Part shown: piece by piece, positions 1 to 11,456 of the stretch
Layout: each line of letters starts with the position of its first letter
Position numbering within the stretch: position 1 is the first letter of the stretch
DNA from: Maylandia zebra
Taxonomy: Eukaryota; Chordata; Actinopteri; Cichliformes; Cichlidae
DNA length: 64,000 nucleotides
Assembly: GCF_041146795.1 (NCBI RefSeq)
Contig: NC_135172.1
Coordinates: 13,072,137 to 13,136,136, forward strand
Direction: 5' to 3'
Made by a program: the position numbers and the translations under genes
Notes under the pieces: model-generated
What the model saw: only the letters and a program-made list of their open reading frames with translations
Told to the model about the DNA's origin: nothing
Database searches by the model: none

Positions 1-608
1 ATTCAAACTTGTACACAGAACTACTACAATACACAGTTATGTATCATATATTATAAATGTGTAACTCTCTCACACGACTTTAACAATATGCATGTGGAAG
101 AACGCACATCAGTTTTACTGATACACAAAAGGGCCAAAAATAAACATCAGTAAACATTAGTACTTCAGTACCACGAAGGAATCTCTTTCAGTGCATTATG
201 CACACATGTAACTTATGTACCAAGTGAAATAAAATATTACAGATGAAAATTATGTGATGATTTTAACTGCAAAATTCAGATTTTAGGGTCAAAATGTGAC
301 TTAATTTGTGGTGTAAGGTTTCTGGTTATGAAGCTTGACGCTGTCATGCTCATCTGTATGACTATATGCTCATGCCACTGTGTTGATTGCAGGTGGGTGC
401 ATGCTCCATGTTGCAGGGTTTTTCTTCAGGTACTCTTTTTTTGTCCGCCATGATCTAAACACATGCACCTCATTGGAAGCTCTAAATAACCCACCTAAAT
501 TGGTTCTTAATTTAAAATTAAAAGTGATCATCTGAAAATTAGACGAAAGCTTATTTGTGACAATCTAAGAAACATGTAATTGAAGCTGCTCCTCTTTGCT
601 GTGGGCAG
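1..608. other. AT-rich sequence with no recognised gene
   Basis: I see no exon, transposon terminus or RNA gene in this stretch. It is AT-rich with short polypyrimidine runs and reads like intron or intergenic DNA. Confidence 0.4.
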
Positions 609-701
609 GTTTGAGAGCAGCCACCTGGGCTTCGCTGGAGGGCAGCAGGAGCAGCCTCAGCACCTCACTCCTCCTCCGCCTGCAAGCACACCTCTGCTGT
701 G
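609..701 (+). CDS. possible orphan terminal exon, unidentified
   Basis: An acceptor-like TGTGGGCAG precedes an open stretch of about 30 codons, beginning FESSHLGFAGG, rich in Q, P and H, that ends at a TGA. Codon content differs from the AT-rich flanks, which is the only reason to list it. I do not recognise the family, there is no partner exon in the window, and chance is a fair alternative. Confidence 0.2.
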
Positions 702-861
702 ACCTGGAAAATGCCTAAGGAAGCTTTTCCCTTTTCACTTTGGGTGTAAGCGGTCCTGGGTTCAAATCCCTGATGAGCCTGTTTGGTTTTTGGGGCTTTG
801 CTGTTGAACTGTTCATGCAAGTCCTGGGAAACTGTAATTTGCTATTTTCAGATGTCATAAA

Positions 862-930
862 AACTCCCTCAAAAGCCTTCAGCTGATCCAAAATGCTGGA
901 GCGAGAGTACTGGCAGGGCCTAGAAAGAGA
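862..930 (+). mobile_element. short LINE reverse-transcriptase remnant
   Basis: The plus strand reads AFQLIQNAGARVLAGP. This resembles the LQxxQNxAARxLT motif near the C-terminal end of fish L2/CR1-like reverse transcriptases. It is only about 70 bp and broken on both sides, where another LINE copy in the opposite orientation begins. Class is supported; family is not. Confidence 0.5.
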
Positions 931-940
931 GAGCATAACG

Positions 941-1815
941 TTCAAGACTGAAGATTTTTTATTTGTCACATGCATAGTCATTAAATTACAAAACAAACAG
1001 TGAAATGTCTCCTGAACTGCTCCTTTGACTGTACAAAAAAAGACATTATATACAATAAGTAAATAGATTTTAAAAGTCTGGAAATTTTAAATCAAAAATC
1101 TGAAAATGTACTTTGTGCAAATGGAGTGTTAAAGTGTCTTGTGCCATATTAGCACAGCAACGTATTGACAGAGCTGTGCAAGTAAACAAGTGAGCAGAGT
1201 AATATAAACAGAGTAATTCAACTGAGTGACCAGAGAAGTGTAAACAGTAATGCGACCAGGGTAGTGTGAACAGATTGATATAAGGTCCTGTTTCAGTCAC
1301 TTATTGATGCTATGAGGGGAGTGGGGGCGTGTTCTGGTTTAGGACTCGTACGGCCTGAGGAGAGAAGCTCCTCCTCGAGTGTCTGTTTTGGCCCCGATGG
1401 TGTGGAACCTTCTGCCTGATTGCAGAAGTCGAAACATTTTGTTACTGGGATGGGACCAGTCCTTTAATATCTGAGATGCTCTGGACCAACATCTCCTGGT
1501 GTAAATGTCCTGTAGGGAAGTTATATTTGTGGATCATAATGTATTTGCATTTGTAACGCAGCAGCGTTCTGACGCACGGATCACTCTGCTTCTCAATCCT
1601 GGACACAGTTATTCCCACACCAGGAAGTGATGTTCTGTGTGAGGATGCTCTCCACAGCGCCTGAATAGAAAGTTCTGAGGACCACTGGAAAAACCTGCTA
1701 ACTTCCTGAGTTGTCGGAGACGGTACAGGCGCTTGCCTAGCCTTTTTGGACTGGACGTGAATGTGAGCAGACCATTTCAGGAATGAGGAGATGTGAACAC
1801 CGAGAAAGACAATGA
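941..1815 (-). mobile_element. 5'-truncated non-LTR retrotransposon (CR1/Rex1/L2-like), frameshifted
   Basis: Read on the minus strand, one frame gives FLGVHISSFLKWSAHIHVQ followed by KKARQ, the familiar end-of-RT block. A second frame continues with SRASQILKDWSHPSN and RLLQSGRRF, which matches the C-terminal LKDPSHPAN / LLPSGRRY signature of these LINEs. The 3' end near 941 has the usual tail, which on the minus strand reads as a gacaaataaa-type terminus. The frame jump shows the copy is dead. Confidence 0.7.
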
Positions 1816-1824
1816 AGCAGAAAC

Positions 1825-1907
1825 TGCTAAGAGTGGGATTCAAACCCACACCTCCAGGGGAGAGTGAGCACTAAACACAGCACCTTAGACCACTCAGCCA
1901 TCCTGAA
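1825..1907 (-). pseudogene. tRNA-Leu-like gene relic (anticodon UAG by position)
   Basis: On the minus strand the A-box region (GGATGGCTGAGTGGTCTAAGG) and B box (GGGTTTGAATCCC) match class II leucine tRNAs. The length of about 83 nt with an extra variable arm fits too. The seven-base anticodon loop places UAG at 34-36. The acceptor stem has mismatches and wobble pairs and the anticodon stem is imperfect, so I read it as a pseudogene or tRNA-derived repeat head rather than a working tRNA. Confidence 0.5.
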
Positions 1908-2149
1908 ACAGATCGAGCTGAACTGATTTTCTGATAAATCCAGAATCCAGTTTAAAATCCTTCCCTTCACATAAAAAGTCTTGAATGAACCTTTGGTCTA
2001 ACTGCTCTTCACACCTGACTGGTAACAAGATGGCGCTGCTGTGTGTGGTTGCTCGTCTGTCACTCTGAAGTTTGTTTCTGTTTCTATTATTTCTGACCTG
2101 TTTCATTCACCAAACAAAGTCTCTGCTGAGGTATAATCGCCAGACATGA

Positions 2150-3575
2150 TGATCACCTTTTATTGAAAAGGTCGGCACCACCAGGCCTCTTATCACAGCT
2201 CCTGACTCTGACCCCTCTGTCTCTGTGTTACTGTCTTGATTAAGGAATACACCTGTTTATTCGGGGATGTGCCAACTTGCACTACGGTGCTAGAGCATGA
2301 TATTGATGTCCAGGGAGCTAAACCTATTAAGCAGCATCCTTATCGAGCCAGCCCCCATAAGCGCTTGCTCATGAAACAGGAGGCTGACTATCTGCTGCAA
2401 CATGGCTTAGCGAAGCCCAGTCAAAGCCCCTGGAGCTCGCCTTGTATAGTGGAATCTAAGCCAGATGGCTCGCCCCGTTTTATTACAGACTTCCGGAAGG
2501 TGAACTCTGTGACTGTGGCTGACTCACATCCTCTCCCAAGAGTTGAGGATTGTGTGGACAGTATTGGACTGCTCAGTATGTCACTAAATTAGATCTTCTT
2601 AATGGTTACTGGCAGGTCCCTTTAACTGAACGTGCCTCTAACATCTCTGCCTTTGTTACACCTGATGATTTTCTACAATACGCAGTCATGGCTTTCAGCA
2701 TGTGTAACGCTCCTGCCACCTTCCAGAGGCTGGTAAATAAAGTCCTCCGTGGCCTGTCCAACTGCAGTGCCTACGTAGATGATCTAGTAATTTATACTGA
2801 AACATGGCAAGATCATTTGGAAACGTTACACCAGGTATTTCACCGTTTGGCTCAAGCTACTCTAACTCTCAACTTAGCTAAGTGTGAGTTTGCCAAAGCT
2901 ATAGTGATGTACTTAGGCAGGGAGGTGGGACGTGGACAGGTCCGGCCCATAGATGCCAAAGTGGCAGTGATTAAAGAGTTTCCCACACCTACCACCAGGC
3001 GTGAGTTGCGTAGGTTTCTAGGGATGGTGGGCTACTACAGAAACCTTTGTAAAAATTTCTCCTCAGTAGTCAAGCCATTGACTGACCTACTCAGCCCAAA
3101 AGTTGAGTTTATATGGTCAAGTGAGTGTCAAGATGCTTTTGAGAGTGCGAAAGTCCTCCTCTGCCACACTCCTGTGTTAGCTGCACCTGATTTGACACGA
3201 CCATTCAAACTGGAGGTTGATGCCAGTGCTGTCGGGGCTGGGGCAGTGCTGTTGCAAGAAGACTTGCAGGGTTTGAACCACCCCGTTTGTTACTTTTCCC
3301 GCAAGTTCAATAAAAATCAGTTAAACTACTCCACCATTGAAAAGGAGACCCTGACTTTGTTGTTGGCTCTTCAGCACTTTCACGTATACCTGGGGTCCAG
3401 CATGTTACCTCTTGTTGTGTACACCGACCACAACCCACTTGTGTTCCTTACTCGCATGTTTAATCATAACCAGCGCCTTATGCGCTGGGCTCTGTTGTTG
3501 CAGGAATACAACTTAAGTATTCACCATAAGAAGGGGTCTGAAAATGTTTTAGCTGATGGTCTGTCCCGCTTGTAA
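2150..3575 (+). mobile_element. pol: Ty3/gypsy pol fragment: reverse transcriptase and RNase H, frameshifted
   Basis: The first open stretch (2236-2592) carries the RT N-terminal part (SPWSSPCIVESKPDGSPRF, then ITDFRKVNSVT). The second (2550-3575) carries TKLDLLNGYWQVPL, the catalytic YVDD, LAKCEFAKA, then RNase H with EVDASAVGAGAVL, STIEKETL, YTDHNPLVF and a final ENVLADGLSRL. The two overlap in different frames, so a 1-nt indel near 2560-2580 breaks the gene. No gag, protease or integrase is seen upstream. RNase H is followed directly by a stop, a short untranslated stretch and the LTR. That fits a Gmr1-like gypsy group with integrase ahead of RT; a deletion of integrase is the alternative. 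Confidence 0.9.
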
Positions 3576-3650
3576 ACATGTTTTGCTGTGTTTGTTCTTT
3601 GTTTTTGTTCACACTCTTTAATGTCTGCTTCTGCCCAACATAGGTGGTAC

Positions 3651-3664
3651 TTTAAGGGGAGGGG
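3651..3664 (+). other. polypurine tract of the gypsy element
   Basis: A run TTTAAGGGGAGGGG sits immediately before the LTR's TG start, the place where plus-strand DNA synthesis is primed in LTR retrotransposons. Confidence 0.7.
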
Positions 3665-4165
3665 TGGCCCCGCCTTCCTCTATGGAAATCAAAGTGTTCC
3701 AGGACTCACGGGGGATTGGCTGGCCCGGACCTATGCCCGCCCCACCTTCATGCAGGTCAGAGCGTGCCAGGCTGCTGAGGGAGCCTTGAGTACGACAGAC
3801 CAATGACACAGCTGCCTGCAATCACCTGAGAAGATAAAAGGCTGAGGATTCTTCATTCGTGGAGGGACTTGTTGATTTGAACAGACTGTGGAGACGGTCC
3901 CTCCTGCCTTTGCACTGCTGCCATGTGAGCCTTTGTTTTGAGTTGCCTCCTGTGAGATGTTTAGATGAGTAGTGTTCTACTGGTGTTATTGGTGTTACTG
4001 GAGTTGTTATGTTTGTTTAAAATCACTCTATTGCCTAGTGAGTTGTTTCACTAACGGTTTTCAGTTGTGTTAATAAACCTTATGTTTTTCTTTTTATCTA
4101 ACCCCCTAGTCTCTGGGCTCGTTTATGTTACGTCCACTGTCGCCTAGCAGAGCCGGGTCGTAACA
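3665..4165 (+). repeat. 3' LTR of the gypsy element
   Basis: The block starts TGGCCCCGCC just after the polypurine tract and ends CGTAACA. It contains a TATA-like GATAAAAGG near 3832 and an AATAAA polyadenylation signal near 4071, the expected U3-R-U5 elements. No second LTR lies in the window, so the element is 5'-truncated. Confidence 0.7.
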
Positions 4166-4529
4166 CAGAGCATAAACTAACACGTCACTTGGAGATAACT
4201 GTAGATTTTTCCTTCATGGTTTCAAATGTAAGCTGGCTGATTTGGTTCATTTTTGTTTTTTTGTTTCAAACTGAGCAAACCTGGTCTTCTCCTGAGGACT
4301 GCTGCAGGTATCATGCGAGCATGTTAATTTATTAAAAAAACCAACAGCAAAAACCCCCAAAATAGAATGAAACTCATTTCAGGAGACAAATAACACTGAT
4401 AGAGACATTTTTTTTGTACAGATGATTGGCAAACGGAAAGTTTCTAAAGAGTCGTGCACACACAAGTAGACTACTACAACATGCTACTTAGTTAGGAGAG
4501 TTTGGGAATGACAACCAAGCGGAACAAGA

Positions 4530-6722
4530 TTAGACCCAAACATTGTCATCGAAACAAAAACACAAAAAGCTGAGGGGAGGGAATAGAGAGGAGGAAAGCT
4601 GAGCTGGCAGCGGGGTTGCTGGAGGAAGGCTGCGCCGCCTCGCCAGCTTAGATCTGCAGGGAGATTTTTACGTTGTGAGAAGAAGGGAATGTTTTTGAAG
4701 GGTGCAGAAGCTGCACGTTTGACTGTGGTGTGAGAGGAGCGTGTCTGTGTGTGTGTACCTTATCGTTCCTGCTCGCAGAGGATTAAAAGCGTACAGCCAG
4801 TCGTTCATGTCGTTCTCGTTGTTGGCCTGCAGGAGGATGCCTCCATGTTTTGTGCACACTGCAAATGTGTTGGGCGTCTGAAAAGAAAACATCACATTAT
4901 ATTCATGTTCATTCAAATGATAAATCCCAGTCCATTTGCCATTTCATCAATCAACGTGCACCAAAACAATTTGAATGAATTCTCATTAAAAGACAAACGT
5001 GTTACATCCAGCCTTTCTCTATCCTGCCTCAAACCTTAAGCATGGCCTGCTGGTCTTCGCTGTATTCCACCTGTGCTGTGGAGAGGTTGAGGACGCCTCG
5101 CTCCACGGGGTCCTGGTCGCTATTGTAGATGAAGTCGTAGGGCCGGTGAACAACCACAAAATGCTTCCCCCATGAGTTAGAGCGAGGCTCCACGAAGCTT
5201 AGAAAACCCTTCTTGGACACAACAGATCTGAAAAGAAGAGATTTTATTCATTTATTTATTTTTTAAGAGAGCGCTTGTTTTTCTGAGGAAGAAGCAGAGT
5301 TGGTTTGTTTCCAGCTGAAATCATCCAGGCTCAGGAATTTGAATCGATCCACATCATTTCTGCTTGAACTAGAGAACATGAGTGTCGACTTACATTTGGT
5401 CTGTGAGACACATGTCATAGTGACAGTATTTGGGTTAATATGGCATTACTCACCCTGGTCGCATTTCTTCACCTTATATTATTTCTCACCTTGCAGTCAC
5501 TGATGCTGTTCACCAGCTGCTTGTATTCAGTATTGAAGGTGTGTGTCAGAAGGCGCAGGCACTACAACACAACAGGAACAAGACCGATCAGCTCCGAGCA
5601 GAGAAGGAAGAAGGCAGCAACAAGAACGCCCACTAAGCCCACGTTTTTCTCACCTTGGTGGCCAGCTCCTTCTCACGCTTTCAAAGGTGGTGCTGGAGAT
5701 CTGCGAGGAGACGGAGGTGGACGTGGACAGAGTGCCGGAGCTCACGCTGGGGGACAGAGACTCACTCAGGGACTTGGTGATGGGAGCTGTTCCCACGGGA
5801 GCCGCCTCTCCCAGAAGGTGACGGGTCTTTTCCACCTGGACGAAAGATGGGGGCGAATGTGAGGTGGGGAGAAGAGGGGAGGTTAGTCATGTAAAGTCTG
5901 TACTCTAAGAAAAAACTTTTTAGAATAGCACTTTGGTCTTTGAGTTGAAAAGTCATTTTTCCCTCTACGATATTAAACAGATTTATTTCTTTATGAATCT
6001 TTTAAGGCCCCACCTCCTGCAGCTGCTCCATCTTCTCCAGCTCCCACTGGTGCTCTAGGATGAGGCTATCTCCTCTGGGCCTCCAGCCGGCCAGGTTCTC
6101 CTCTCCACGCACATAAGCCACTGATGTGTCCAGGACCTTCCTCCTCCTCCTCCTCTGCATCCCTGCTCAGGACATGAGCCCTCATTAGGATGAAGCTCTC
6201 CACAGAATTATGATAAAACAGCTGCCGTTCTTTAAACATGTTTCATGGCCGCTCACCTGGGCTTCCAGTGTCAGACATCTTACACAAGCTCAGCTCGTAG
6301 ATCCCAGTCACTCGGTTGCTATAATGAAGCAGAAGTTTTGAACAAGGAAACTTTGTAACAGGGCAGATATCTTTGATTGTGAAACAGAGATGGCCACAGT
6401 GCAGCAGCCCAGATTTACCAGTCAGCAGTTTTGGAGTATCCAGTCCCAAAGAGGTTCTTGAGAGAACGGGGTGGGTAAATCTTGGCGTCTCGGGAGTAAA
6501 AGACCGTGCAGATGTCTTTGGTGATAATGGCAGGCTGGATGCAATGGTCCAGCTGCAGAGAGGAGATAAAGGGTGTGTGTTAGACACGATGACATCAAGA
6601 GACTTAAAAACACGTACAAACAGGTACAACACGGCGGAGCAGCGGCTGACCTCCAGCTACGCAGATAAGGTCATGTAGATCTTCTCTCCGTAGGGAGTGA
6701 CGCGGTTGAGCAGGAGGGAACC
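4530..6722 (-). pseudogene. kif1b: kif1b-like kinesin-3 C-terminal exons, disrupted
   Basis: Nine minus-strand exons follow the order of vertebrate KIF1B/KIF1A tails: 6651-6722 (LLNRVTPYGEKIYMTLSA), 6419-6552 ([20 protein letters not shown]), 6257-6318 (RVTGIYELSLCKMSDTGSPG), 6014-6162 ([20 protein letters not shown]), 5654-5835 (serine-rich SESLSPSVSSGTLSTSTS), 5490-5561 (LLTHTFNTEYKQ), 5035-5227 and 4759-4877 (the lipid-binding PH domain, ending [12 protein letters not shown]), and 4530-4653 (SKLARRRS to a stop). The wording is closer to KIF1B. Full kinesin-3 motors move synaptic-vesicle or mitochondrial cargo, and the PH domain binds phosphoinositides. This copy has an in-frame TAG at 6657-6659, a deletion with a frame jump inside 5654-5835, lacks the exons normally between LTHTFN and the PH domain, and has no motor domain. 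I call it a pseudogene. Confidence 0.85.
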
Positions 6723-7702
6723 TTTTAAGGGTGTTTTTATTTGTGCTCCCTGGCCTGGAAATAAACGGTTTCCGATCAGACCTGCTTCATCTTTGTGCCC
6801 TTGGTATCTGACTCGCTTGCTCCCCCATGCATTTTAAAAGAATCCTTCTCTTCAGCATGAAGTTCTGGCTCAGCTTTAGTGTCTGCGTTACATGTACACA
6901 AAGACTGAAACGTTCAATGATAAAAACACACAGTGGAATAAAATTGTAAGACGTCATCAGTTGATGCAGTTTAAGGACACTTGTTCTTCTGTGCAGTCTC
7001 ACCTGGAGCTCACGCTTCTAGTTCATGCCATCATCACCAAAGATTCTTCAATTAATATTTAAAGATGTCCATGAATGCACTGCTAACTGCTCTTCACCCT
7101 GATAAAAATCAACATGCATTTAGAATAAGAAACACTTTTACAAAACCAAAAGCTTCACTGTACTTAGTGATTTATACGTCTACAAAACAGGTTCAGTTTG
7201 TAACTGAGAGAGCGGCTCAGTGGTGCTGAATTATATTTCCAATAGAAACACAATTTCATATGTTGTAGTAACAACACACTGCCACAAGATGGCAGCCTAG
7301 GCCTACTTTAACATGCTGTTCCAGTCAAAAAGAAAAAGTGACAGAGCCTTGAAAGAGTGACAGAGACACTTTTTATGAACTCATCTGTAATGTGTCACCT
7401 TTTCTGTAGGATGAAGAAGTGCTTCCCTTCTTTTAAAGTAAATACAGGCTTACAAAGATCCTCTAAACATGTTTCTGAAATAATCCTAAACACAATCATT
7501 AAATCAAAAATGCAAGAAACTATTTATTTAATCACTCTTCTTAACTTAATTCCTTAACTTAGTAAAAAAAAAAAAAAAATAGACAAGAACTTTTCTGCTG
7601 TCTCACCTCTGTCAGTTTTCATGCTGTTGCAAGAACAGGTGGAGGTGCAGGTGGAACTTTGACTTCAGTGTGGTTTGTATGTGCAGGCAGGAGTGTGACA
7701 TC
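6723..7702. other. intergenic DNA with no recognised gene
   Basis: The stretch lies between the kif1b-like exons and the gss terminal exon. I see a short poly-A run near 7566 but no exon or transposon terminus. Confidence 0.4.
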
Positions 7703-7826
7703 TCAGGACAGCAGAGGGTTGTCGAGCACGGTGACTCCTGCTGCGACGCCCCCGTCTGACTGTCCTGAGCTCTTGGTCCTCAGCAGACGGCCCACACACT
7801 CATTCATCACCATGTCTTTACCCTGC
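7703..7826 (-). CDS. gss: glutathione synthetase, last coding exon
   Basis: The minus strand after an acceptor (CTTTCTTACAG) reads [17 protein letters not shown] and then [17 protein letters not shown] before TGA. This matches the C-terminus of vertebrate glutathione synthetase, including the glycine-rich GGVAAG loop that closes over the ATP site. The enzyme joins gamma-glutamylcysteine and glycine in the cytosol. The exon itself is intact, but the gene is in pieces across the window (see 8356, 18274 and 19151), so function here is doubtful. Confidence 0.85.
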
Positions 7827-8355
7827 CTGTAAGAAAGCAAAGACAAGGCTAACATTAGAAACAGCCACCAACCAATCCCTTTTACTCCACCACCCAAAAA
7901 CCAGTGAGAAACACTAGCTAGTATTAACTTGGAATCAAAGTGCACTAATCCCCAGGCTCCCAGCATAACATACAGTCCAACACAAACTCCACAAACTGTC
8001 TTGCTTCAGCTGACTTTCCTTCACCTTCTCTCCAGACAATCTGTTGTGCTCTTTTCAGCACAAAGCCACACTCCTGCTCACTGATCCTCACCTCTTTTTA
8101 ACCTAGTCTCAGCAACTTTGTCCCATAGCTTGCACATCCTTTCCACCTCCATCTTTCTTCCCAGCCAACTGATACATACCTTTTCTCCTTCCTTAAAAGC
8201 CAGCCTAAGAAATACGAGTTCATAAACGCCACAGAGAAATAAATCAGAGGAATAAAATGCAAATGATATTGCTTACACTGAACAGCAACACCCAGGTGAG
8301 GATTATCTAATGCCAAATTTTCCAAACAATGAAAAAACTGTGCCTTTTTTCTCAC
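7827..8355. other. gss intron-like sequence
   Basis: This lies between the two gss exons on the minus strand. Exons encoding the ATP-grasp core (LKPQREGGGNN region) would be expected between them in a complete gene; I do not see them, so an internal part of gss is missing. Confidence 0.4.
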
Positions 8356-8506
8356 CATGTCTAGAGTGTAGAGGTCAGCCAATGTCGCTCGGATCTGCTG
8401 CACAGCTTGAGGCTGGTCTGGGAAGAATCTGTCCAGGACTCCAGGTCTGGGGAGCACTTGCTGAACCTTCTTGGTACCAGCCAGGTGAGCGCTGATATCT
8501 GGACAC
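8356..8506 (-). pseudogene. gss: glutathione synthetase exon part, interrupted upstream
   Basis: The minus strand reads [20 protein letters not shown], then [20 protein letters not shown], ending LDM before a GTGAG donor. It matches the substrate-binding/lid region of glutathione synthetase. The first 60 nt (8447-8506) are an exact copy of the end of the exon fragment at 18274-18333. Joined at that overlap, the two fragments would form one ordinary exon, so this looks like a single exon split by the intervening 9.8 kb. Confidence 0.75.
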
Positions 8507-8779
8507 AAAGCCATAGGAAAAAAAAAGAAAAAAAATGCATCTATTAATCACCTGGATCACCTGTTGAGAAAGAAAAAAGAAAACAAGCAGAAGAGAACAA
8601 GAGTAATAGAATAAACAACATCACAATGATATATGGGAATATGACAGTAAATACTAAATATTAAACATTATTGTGCAGCACATAAGATCAACAGAACACA
8701 GTGTGCTTTGAGGTAGGAGCCAAAAAGGGTGAAGTTTGTGTGTGTGAGCACCTGTGAGCATGGACGCGCTTGTTTTTTA

Positions 8780-10360
8780 AAAAGGTTCCTTCATGTAATG
8801 ATCTGCTAGAGGGTGTGGGGGGGCACAGCCCCGTCCTCCAGGGCATGAAGCAGGTATGGAGAGATCAAAACTCCAGACATCCAGAGGCCCCCAGAACACA
8901 ACAGACCAAGAAAGACCAACAGAGGGGCAGCCGCGCCACTGTCCCAGAAAGAGCTGAGGAGAGTCCCAGATGAGGGCTCACTCAGCAGCCGCGGAGCAGA
9001 AGCCAGGGGGAGTTGCAGTGACGCGCCCGTGAGCTCCGCCGGCAGCCAGCTGTGCCTGAGTGACCGAGCCCCAGGCCGAGAGGCCGGGGGCACCCCCACC
9101 TCCGAAGTGGCCCGAGCGAGCCCCAGGCTCCAGGCCCCGATAAGCGGCCGCCAAGGAGTGAGCCGGTGTGTACCTGGACGCGCATCCCCGGACACAAAGA
9201 ACCACCAACGCACCGATGTCTGAGGGAGTCCGCCACTGGCAGGGGAAGTGGTGGTAGGGGGAGATAGGCCTCCAAACCTTGGAGGGCCTGAGATGTCCCC
9301 AGAGAGGTGGCGTCTGATACCCAACCTGACATATAGACACAGACATACAGGCACACACAGATACAAACATCCATTCCCACCCTCATGCTCTCATATGTAC
9401 TTACTCCACACTCAACCAACGTGGAGACAGACATAAAGAGACGCTGTACACACGATCACACTCCCCAAGCGTACTCTACGAACCGGGTCTAGGTACCCTT
9501 GCCCCTGGAGGGGGGAACTGCACCCAGACCCAGGTAGTGTTACCCTTTTCCCTGCGGTGGGGAGAGGCAGACCACCCCAACTCCGCAGCAGCAGGGAGGC
9601 CCCACACTCCAGACCGCAGTCGGACGGCCAACTCCTCCTCCTAGCCCCCCTGCTCCAGCAGGCCGCAGAGAATGGGGGTGAGAGAAGACTCCAAACCTCC
9701 CTCCACCCGCTCATTGTAGTGTTGATGCATGTGTGTTCTAAGGTGCATTTAAAACCCAGGAGGGCATGGAGCTACCTGCCAGAGAGCAGCAGGTAAGCGC
9801 ATAGTCCCTCCTGCTAGCCCTCAATGTCTACGTGTATTTAAAATTGAGAGGTGGGCAACGACACCAGGGGTGGGGTGTACATGTATCGTGTATCCATGTA
9901 TCCATGTATTGTGCCCACCCCCAAGATCCTATATGTATGTGTAATGAGAGTGTGAGTAATGTGAATGTCTAAGTTGTGGGATAAAATTGAGGCAGAGGCA
10001 GCCAGAAGGGGACAGAGGGGGGGTAGCCTCCTCTGCACCCTGGTGACACCCCCATACTCCGCGCCCCGCCAGGGAAAGGGGGCCCAGGCCCATCCAGACC
10101 GGGGCCCAGTGCAGCAGCGCCTCCCGGCCCCACAGAGCCCGGGACAGTCCACCCAACCCCACCACAGAGAAAACTGCACCCACCCCACCATCCACTCATC
10201 TTCCAGACTACATAAGACAATAGACGCCCAGGCTGAGATCTTCCTCCACCTCTCCTGTATCTCCCCCTCCTGCAGAGAGAGTTCCTGAAGAGCGGAAAGC
10301 TCCAGAGAGTTGCAGCATGGCCTGGAGGTGTCACTATCACAATCTGCGGGGAGTATGATC
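8780..10360. repeat. GC-rich unclassified interspersed repeat
   Basis: Base composition switches abruptly to GC-rich, with many CCCC/GGGG runs, CpG and no convincing coding frame. The open frames on both strands are low-complexity shadows. Short CATGTATC-like repeats occur near 9880-9910. The style is that of a transposon non-coding region (for instance a LINE 5' UTR), but I cannot name a family. Confidence 0.4.
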
Positions 10361-11300
10361 ATTTGTTATGAAAAAAGAAGACCCAAATGCAGACTCACAG
10401 GCTGGCAAGGATAAACTAAAGGCAGCCTGTTTATTTTGGACGGAGAGAATGATATGAAATATCTGACAGGGAACTCAGAAACTCAGAAACCTATACTGGG
10501 GGATAACACTAGGAAACATGACCAGTGAAGCTGGGTGACGAAAGGAGAAGATTAAACAATAAACACACGGGACGGTTATTAGGGAAGAGGAGACGGCAGG
10601 GACAAATCAGGAGTAACGAGACAGTTACAGCAAAACTCAACATAACCAACAAAATAAAATAGGAAGCACGTGTTTTGATCGCTGGCTCCAGTCTGCATGC
10701 TGAAGCTTCCTTTGGTTACAAGATACAGAACCAACGTTAGTGTGAATGAGACTATGAGAATGTTATATAGCATTTGCTCCACTTTGAATTCAGTTTGAAG
10801 AAGTAAAGAGACAAACAAACTTAAAAGAGACCATAGGATTAAAAAAACACAGACACCGCAAAAGGACGAAACACGGGCAAGAAGCAAAGTAAACAGAAAA
10901 GGAAGCAAGGAAATAGAAAGATAAGATCCACATGAATAGAATAGACAAAATATGAGTGCTTCAAGCAAACTGTGCAGGAATGAAATATAAATAGCAAACA
11001 GCAGAAATAAATAACAAATGGGGGAAAATATGTAGGATGAACAGGAACAAAGACACTGGAGAACAAAGTGGTGAGGGTTACTCAGACCACCATTAACTGA
11101 TTAAATACATGGGAACTGGCAAAGTGAGACGCGGTCACAGAGAGTGACAAGGTACAAGGCGCACAAAAAGAGGGACTGGCAAAATTAGACGTCTATCAGA
11201 AGTACAGAATACAGAGACAGACAGGCAGACAGTGAAACAAACATGGAGACAAAACCTGCTACACACAGAGACAACACTAACACGGCCTGAACATGAAAGG
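10361..11300. repeat. probable non-autonomous interspersed repeat, unclassified
   Basis: The opening, with CCAAATGCAGACTCACAGGC then a GTTTATTTT run, is similar in style to 41262-41818 (CCCAAAATGCAGGACTTGGC, then AGCTTTATTG). That suggests copies of one fish repeat class with a short conserved head and an A-rich body. No coding frame is convincing. Confidence 0.3.
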
Positions 11301-11456
11301 AAACAAATTTAGATCAGCAACTAAGAGGAAGCACTAATTTGGAAGGGAAATAATACCAGACATATGGTGCACTCTGAATATCACCAGTCTGTTGCAAAGC
11401 TAACAGAGAGACAGACAAGCATTCACACCTACAGCTAATTTAAAGATACCACTTCA

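Noticed and set aside
743-780. tRNA-like B box (CCTGGGTTCAAATCC)
   Set aside because: No matching A box or cloverleaf could be drawn around it; a single box is too weak to call a tRNA or SINE.
8806-10340. Several long overlapping open frames of 90-190 codons on both strands
   Set aside because: They arise from stop-poor GC-rich repeat DNA, overlap in many frames and show no protein-family motif.
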